From contig JAOZSG010000108.1 of NCBI GenBank assembly GCA_029939785.1, forward strand, positions 1 to 9,947: DNA of 9,947 nt. Reading direction: 5' to 3'. The notes under the pieces are model-generated. The model was not told the DNA's origin and ran no database searches. It was given only the letters and a program-made list of their open reading frames with translations. Both the position numbers and the translations under genes were made by a program. Positions 5,948-9,947 of this stretch are shown one piece after another; positions within the stretch are counted from its first letter, which is position 1; each line of letters begins with the position of its first letter. The DNA is from Fidelibacterota bacterium. GTDB taxonomy: Bacteria > Fidelibacterota > UBA2242 > JAFGTP01.

Positions 5948-7141
5948 ATGAAAATGTTAATGAATATTACTTTTGTAATTCTTGTGATCACATCACTCTT
6001 GATTTCAAAAGATAAAGAGAAAATTGTTACATTTCAAAAATCAGAACGATTTGAACAAACTAACATAAGTAAACATTATTTGTCTGTTATTAAAGAAGAT
6101 AACTTTAAATCAACAGTAGAATTATACACTACTAAAGGAGATAAACTTTATGAAATTTCTAATGATTACCCTAGAATAACTAATTCTAAAATTATTGAAG
6201 ATAAAAATTCATTAATTGTTCATTATCCAGGAAGCGAATCACGAAACAATGCAGTAGTAACATATAATCTTCAATCAGGTAAGGAAAAACTGATTGTCCG
6301 GTTTGATAGTCAATTTATAGATATTTCTTCAACAGGTAATAGTTTTATTACTTCTCGTGCTGCATTTGATAATAGAAACAGTCCCTTTAAACTCTTCGAT
6401 TTAAACAATGGTCAGGAAGTATATACAGGTATTGATTTAAAATATTATGTTGCATCATGGATTGATAGTATTCGATTTGTTGTTGCACATAAGAGTGAAA
6501 GAAGTATTAAAGAAATAAAAAATAAATCAGCATATAATGAATTTCAGGAATTAATTAAGCAAAGAAGAAAAGTAAAAAAAGAAAAAAATGAAATAAAAAT
6601 CAGAGAAATTAATGATAGGCTAAAAGAGTTACAGAAAATAGAACCATTAGTAAGTCCAATAGGAAGAAGAAAAACAACTAGTTTATTAATATATAATGTT
6701 GTTACTGGAGAAATAGAAGTAGAAAAATCGATATATGATAAAAATGGTAATAAAACATCATGGTCTGATATAAAATCAGATAATAAAGGTAATATTTATT
6801 TACTATATAAAAATCAAAAAAATATGAGATCAGCAATGAAATTAAATAGCAACTTAGAAACTATATGGGATAAAAGTGGTAATAATTATACAAGTTTTAG
6901 AATGATATATTATAATGAAAGTATTATAATAACAACATCACATGCAACTGGGAGTTGGATTATAGATGATGAAACTGGAAATTCAATACCAACAGATATA
7001 TTTAAACAAAACAATCCTAAATTTTCTGAAATAAATTTTGATGAACTCGTAAAAAGTTCGGATTTATTTCTTTCAAATTCATCCGTTGAAGTTGATTATA
7101 AAAATCAATCTATCAAATTTCTAAGGAGTGATAATGAATAG
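5948..7141 (+). CDS. Exported beta-propeller-like protein with charged helical insertion, function unknown
   Basis: The 397-residue protein has an N-terminal signal peptide or membrane anchor (1 to about 20). Short beta-strand units follow, resembling WD40/TolB-type propeller blades: VELYTTKGDKLYEIS, VVTYNLQSGKEKLIV, FKLFDLNNGQEVYTG, LLIYNVVTGEIEVEK, and GNIYLLYKNQKN. The propeller reading is inferred from this recurring strand-turn-strand pattern, with no specific family signature. Residues 182-231 form a strongly charged helical stretch, probably coiled coil, inserted between blades. No catalytic motif is visible. The gene follows the subtilase by 82 bp and overlaps the M23 gene by 8 bp, implying coupled translation and a shared task. 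The GGAAG ribosome-binding site is at 5934-5938. Confidence 0.65.
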   Translation: MKMLMNITFVILVITSLLISKDKEKIVTFQKSERFEQTNISKHYLSVIKEDNFKSTVELYTTKGDKLYEISNDYPRITNSKIIEDKNSLIVHYPGSESRNNAVVTYNLQSGKEKLIVRFDSQFIDISSTGNSFITSRAAFDNRNSPFKLFDLNNGQEVYTGIDLKYYVASWIDSIRFVVAHKSERSIKEIKNKSAYNEFQELIKQRRKVKKEKNEIKIREINDRLKELQKIEPLVSPIGRRKTTSLLIYNVVTGEIEVEKSIYDKNGNKTSWSDIKSDNKGNIYLLYKNQKNMRSAMKLNSNLETIWDKSGNNYTSFRMIYYNESIIITTSHATGSWIIDDETGNSIPTDIFKQNNPKFSEINFDELVKSSDLFLSNSSVEVDYKNQSIKFLRSDNE

Positions 7142-9212
7142 TAGAATATGTATTTTAATTGTTTTATTTCTAATAAATATTGTGTATTCAGCAACATTCC
7201 CTGTTGGAACTGGAGATGTTGCAGATATTTCTGATCCATTTGGACCAAGAGAAAAAGAAGTAAATAATGTAAGAGTTTATGATTTTCATGAAGGTATTGA
7301 TATTGGGAATGCTCCACAAGGTACGAAGGTTTATGCAACAGAAAGTGGTTATCTTGATTATATGATAGGTACAGGTGAATGTGTTCAGATTATCACTGAA
7401 GAGGACTTTGTTTTAAAATATTTACATATTAAAATAGACGATGCAATAAAATCAAAGGAAATTGGTGATTATATTCCTGAAGGATCTTTACTTGGAACTA
7501 CAAATAGTGAAATTCATTTACATTTTGGATGGTTTCCTGATATTGAAGTGTATGGTACTCCGAATCCAGGAGAGGGAGATTTATATGCACATAATCCATG
7601 TGTTTATTTTGAGGAAATTGGATTTATTAGTTCTCCAGAAGCGGCAACTCTTGTTGATGAATCTGGTAATTCAATAGATTCTGATGATACTTATAGATTC
7701 CAAACATATGATATTGATGATGGCAAAGGAAAATTTTTTAAAATTGGGATACGGTCATTTAATCCTGGATTAAATATTCAAAGAATTACAATTGAATTAA
7801 CGGATGCGTTTAATCCATATTTTACATCACAGTTATTAAAAAATGGTGTAAATACAGATTTTCCTTCAAATCAAATACAATATGTTTTTAAGAAAAATTG
7901 TACGATAGAACAACCTCTAGATTGTATATTCTTAGATCCAATTTGGTTTTCAAGAGACGAACCTTGTCATACTGTATATATTAAATGGTATCTTAATGAA
8001 TCTAACTGGGAAAATATTGATAGGAAATCTGGTCTTAATGTCTATCTTGAATTCGGTGAAGATGGTTATGTGAATTATAATAATATTAATTTAACTGTAT
8101 CAGATGAAGAGCCTATAGTTCCTGATGATCCAATTCCGGGCCAAATTAATAATGGACAACTAACAATAAACACAAGCCAAGAAGTAGATATTCGAGATCA
8201 TGCAATTCTCTGGGATATGAGTATTACTACTGGTGAAGGTTACGTTAGTCTTAGGTCTACTAATTCGGGTGACTTGACTTTTGATCTTTATGGTGTCACA
8301 AACAATGGAAATATTAAATTAAATTCTATTATACATAATATTCAAAATGATAATTCTCTTCGTCATTATAAAATTAATTATCCTTCAACGGAGTTGTTTG
8401 ATAATTCTGTGTTTTTACCATACGATGATTTAAGTTTTTTGGGATTTATTGAAATTAAATGTCAAGGCGAAATAATAGAAACTCTTAATAATGTGCAAAT
8501 TGAATATTTTGATGGTACAATATATTTAAGTAAAACATGGTCAGGCGATGAGACAGTCTATTATGATGTTTCACTTCTAGATGATGTGATTTTAACAATA
8601 AGTTCTGGTTCTAATATTAATCTTGGATCTCATAAAATAATATTAAATGAAGGTTCTATTCAAACAGATGATTATAATGTAATCCATCCAAGAATCGAAT
8701 TAAAAACAGGAAGTACGATTAATGGGTATTATCCATCCATAAGTTCTGCAATTTCTGATGCATCTAGTGGACAAACAGTAGAGGTCTATGATTCTCAAAC
8801 ATTATCAAATAATGTTACTATTCCATCAGGTGTTACATTACAAATATTCTCAACTAATTTAACTCTCGGATCATATAAAATTGTATTAAATGGAGGCACT
8901 ATCTTGGCGGATAATTACAATAATATAAATCCAAGAATCGAATTAAAAACCAGTTCTACAGTTAATGGTTATTATCCCTCACTAGCATCTGCAATTTTTG
9001 ATGCATCCAGTATACAAACAGTTGAAGTCAATGATTCTGAAACATTATCAAGTGACCTAACAATTCCTTCAAATTCTGAAATTACTTTTAATTCTGATTT
9101 CACAGTAGAAAATGGTACAACATTAACAATTGAAGAAGGTTCAATTTTAACTTTTAATGAAGCATCTGTTATATATATATGGAATTTTAAATGCACAGGG
9201 TACATTAAATGA
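7134..9212 (+). CDS. M23 (LytM/DD-endopeptidase-like) metallopeptidase with tandem repeats, 5' part of a frameshifted gene
   Basis: As written the product is 692 residues. A signal peptide (1 to about 20) is followed by an M23 domain (about 30-155) with all key residues: H52 and D56 (HEGID), H98 (YLHI), H128 and H130 (HLH). Such enzymes cleave peptidoglycan cross-bridges or other Gly-rich peptides, so the enzyme domain looks active. A region of unclear fold (about 165-470) precedes two 82-residue tandem repeats (487-650) of the module also found in the subtilase. I chose ATG 7134, not GTG 7128, because the GTG lies inside the AAGGAG ribosome-binding site (7123-7128). The last 13 residues after V679 are out of frame: the true continuation is in the frame of 9157-9927 (see the AT run at 9171-9180). 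Confidence 0.85.
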   Translation: MNSRICILIVLFLINIVYSATFPVGTGDVADISDPFGPREKEVNNVRVYDFHEGIDIGNAPQGTKVYATESGYLDYMIGTGECVQIITEEDFVLKYLHIKIDDAIKSKEIGDYIPEGSLLGTTNSEIHLHFGWFPDIEVYGTPNPGEGDLYAHNPCVYFEEIGFISSPEAATLVDESGNSIDSDDTYRFQTYDIDDGKGKFFKIGIRSFNPGLNIQRITIELTDAFNPYFTSQLLKNGVNTDFPSNQIQYVFKKNCTIEQPLDCIFLDPIWFSRDEPCHTVYIKWYLNESNWENIDRKSGLNVYLEFGEDGYVNYNNINLTVSDEEPIVPDDPIPGQINNGQLTINTSQEVDIRDHAILWDMSITTGEGYVSLRSTNSGDLTFDLYGVTNNGNIKLNSIIHNIQNDNSLRHYKINYPSTELFDNSVFLPYDDLSFLGFIEIKCQGEIIETLNNVQIEYFDGTIYLSKTWSGDETVYYDVSLLDDVILTISSGSNINLGSHKIILNEGSIQTDDYNVIHPRIELKTGSTINGYYPSISSAISDASSGQTVEVYDSQTLSNNVTIPSGVTLQIFSTNLTLGSYKIVLNGGTILADNYNNINPRIELKTSSTVNGYYPSLASAIFDASSIQTVEVNDSETLSSDLTIPSNSEITFNSDFTVENGTTLTIEEGSILTFNEASVIYIWNFKCTGYIK
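8592..9083 (+). repeat. Two tandem 82-residue modules in the M23 gene
   Basis: Copies 8592-8837 and 8838-9083 encode the same pattern: LTxG.(H/Y)KI(I/V)LN, then NPRIELKT or HPRIELKT, NGYYPS, SAI.DASS.QTVEV and TLS. A third, more diverged copy is in the subtilase (about residues 350-440). The fold is probably short beta-solenoid turns leading into the beta-helix. Confidence 0.8.
8651..8710 (+). repeat. 60-bp identical segment, copy 2 (in M23 gene)
   Basis: Identical to 5382-5441 in the subtilase gene. It lies within the first of the two tandem modules; the second module shares a shorter exact run (8931-8950) with both. Confidence 0.9.
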
Positions 9213-9927
9213 TAGAATAATATTTCAAAAATCTTCTAGTGCTAGTTATTGGTGGGGAATATCATTTATGAGTGCAAATAATGGATCAATATTAAATTAT
9301 TGTGAAATAAAAAATGGTTGTGGTATAGATTGCCATAATACAAATATTACTATTAATAACTGTTACATTCATGATAATATAGGTCCCGGATGTTATTTTG
9401 TGAATACTTCAGCACCAAGTTTATCCTTTAATACAATATCAAACAATGGATTTGATGGAGTTTATTGTGACTTTGGAGCTGATATTACATTTGAGGAAAA
9501 TGGAAAGTCTCAAATTATTAATAATTTTGGTAGTGGTGTTTATTCAAAAAATAGTACAGTCTGGATGGGGCTTGAGATGGTTGATATACAAGGTAAATGT
9601 AGTGTTTATGGCAATGGTGATGAAGATGTATATTCACTTAATAATTCAGTATTATATTGTGATTATGTTTGGTGGAATAACAATGCTAATCCTCCAAGTT
9701 CTTCTCAATACTATTGTGATGGTACTTCAACTTTATACAAGTCAGCCTATTTAACATCAAATCCAGGAGGCGGATCGGGTTTAGCAAAACAAATAGGTAA
9801 TAATAAGCCTTTTAACCCTAAAGATATTGACAGAGATGATCCCGTTCAACTATTTCATTTAGCTATGTATTACAAGCATACTGATAATATTAAAAAAAGC
9901 AATAGAAAGTTATCTAGATATCATTGA
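9157..9927 (+). CDS. Beta-helix region of the M23 gene, displaced to another frame
   Basis: This frame is open for 256 residues, but its first ATG is not a natural start: no ribosome-binding site, no signal peptide, and it overlaps the 5' part by 56 bp. From GGA 9181 it continues the M23 protein exactly where homologous beta-helix proteins read IYIYGILNAQGTLNDRI. It has right-handed beta-helix rungs (NGCGIDCHNTNITINNCYIHDN, then SAPSLSFNTISNNGFDGVYCD), a Gly-rich linker (NPGGGSG) and a segment DDPVQLFHLAMYYKHT that begins a TPR-like region. The frame closes at 9925-9927 after the A7 run, where the real protein again changes frame. Joined to the 5' part by adding one AT unit, it gives about 931 residues up to this stop. 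Probably not translated separately. Confidence 0.75.
   Translation: MKHLLYIYGILNAQGTLNDRIIFQKSSSASYWWGISFMSANNGSILNYCEIKNGCGIDCHNTNITINNCYIHDNIGPGCYFVNTSAPSLSFNTISNNGFDGVYCDFGADITFEENGKSQIINNFGSGVYSKNSTVWMGLEMVDIQGKCSVYGNGDEDVYSLNNSVLYCDYVWWNNNANPPSSSQYYCDGTSTLYKSAYLTSNPGGGSGLAKQIGNNKPFNPKDIDRDDPVQLFHLAMYYKHTDNIKKSNRKLSRYH
9171..9180 (+). other. (AT)5 run at the first frame break of the M23 gene
   Basis: Five AT units follow GTT and precede GGAATTTT. Six units would give V-IYIY-GILNAQG and join the two reading frames; five give the dead end IYIWNFKCTGYIK. The break is therefore explained by loss of a single dinucleotide unit, through replication slippage or a sequencing or assembly error. 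Confidence 0.8.
9892..9898 (+). other. A7 run at the second frame break of the M23 gene
   Basis: With seven A the frame reads IKKSNRKLSRYH and stops. With six it reads IKKAIESYLDIIEQYPNTD, a good TPR helix pair. A one-base homopolymer difference explains the break; it may be real or a base-calling error. Confidence 0.75.
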
Positions 9928-9947
9928 ACAATATCCTAATACTGATA
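9899..9947 (+). pseudogene. Start of TPR region in a third frame, continuing past the window
   Basis: From GCA 9899 the frame reads AIESYLDIIEQYPNTD, open to the window end. The AxxxYxxIIxxYPxTD wording is a typical TPR helix pair, following LFHLAMYYKHTDNIKK encoded just before the A7 run. The M23 protein therefore very likely ends in TPR repeats, possibly followed by a sorting domain beyond the window. Confidence 0.6.

Noticed and set aside
7128..7133. GTG at 7128 as the start of the M23 gene
   Set aside because: The GTG overlaps the AAGGAG ribosome-binding site (7123-7128). The ATG at 7134 has 5-nt spacing and begins a normal signal peptide.
8592..9083. CRISPR-like direct repeats
   Set aside because: The repeats are about 246 bp, diverged and in frame; they are protein modules, not spaced short repeats. 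No CRISPR array, tRNA or rRNA was seen in the window.
9885..9930. Programmed ribosomal frameshifting at the A7 run
   Set aside because: A +1 shift would be needed, without a recognisable stop-codon or stem-loop stimulator in place. With another frame break in the same gene at an AT run, an indel is the simpler explanation.

Overview
The window is AT-rich (roughly 70% A+T by eye). It reads as a chromosomal segment of an anaerobic-type bacterium of the FCB superphylum. The evidence is a secreted protein with a type IX secretion (T9SS/Por) C-terminal sorting domain (NPFNP motif, LPSGVYFLRI, ending ILVK), a second orphan sorting-domain tail, a PorT-like outer-membrane barrel and right-handed beta-helix proteins. 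A V-type ATPase subunit and an EndoQ-like PHP nuclease point to a lineage of the Cloacimonadota/Ignavibacteriota/Delongbacteria kind rather than classical Bacteroidetes. That placement is inference; no rRNA or other marker gene is present.

Layout. 1-186 is the C-terminus of V-type ATPase subunit D. 251-1528 encodes an endonuclease Q-like PHP-domain protein, flanked by two intergenic inverted repeats; the downstream one contains its stop codon. 1692-2630 on the minus strand encodes a small secreted T9SS protein with three helical repeats, and it has a clear intrinsic terminator at 1637-1671. 2645-3587 carries no intact gene. It holds a hairpin, a long imperfect inverted repeat (2820-3010), a 31-codon remnant of a T9SS sorting domain (3010-3105) still followed by a terminator, and AT-rich spacer.

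3588-9947 is a plus-strand cluster of exported proteins that looks like one operon (gaps of 22 and 82 bp, then an 8-bp overlap): an outer-membrane beta-barrel, a subtilisin-like protease with a beta-helix stub, a propeller-like protein with a charged helical insertion, and an M23 (LytM) metallopeptidase followed by tandem repeats, a beta-helix and the start of a TPR region. The protease and the M23 protein share a module that includes 60 identical nucleotides.

The M23 gene is broken twice as written, at an (AT)5 run (9171-9180) and at an A7 run (9892-9898). Restoring one AT unit and removing one A gives a single continuous protein that runs off the window. The most interesting content is therefore this protease/M23 surface cluster with its shared module and repeat-associated frame breaks, and the inverted repeat beside the orphan sorting-domain tail.
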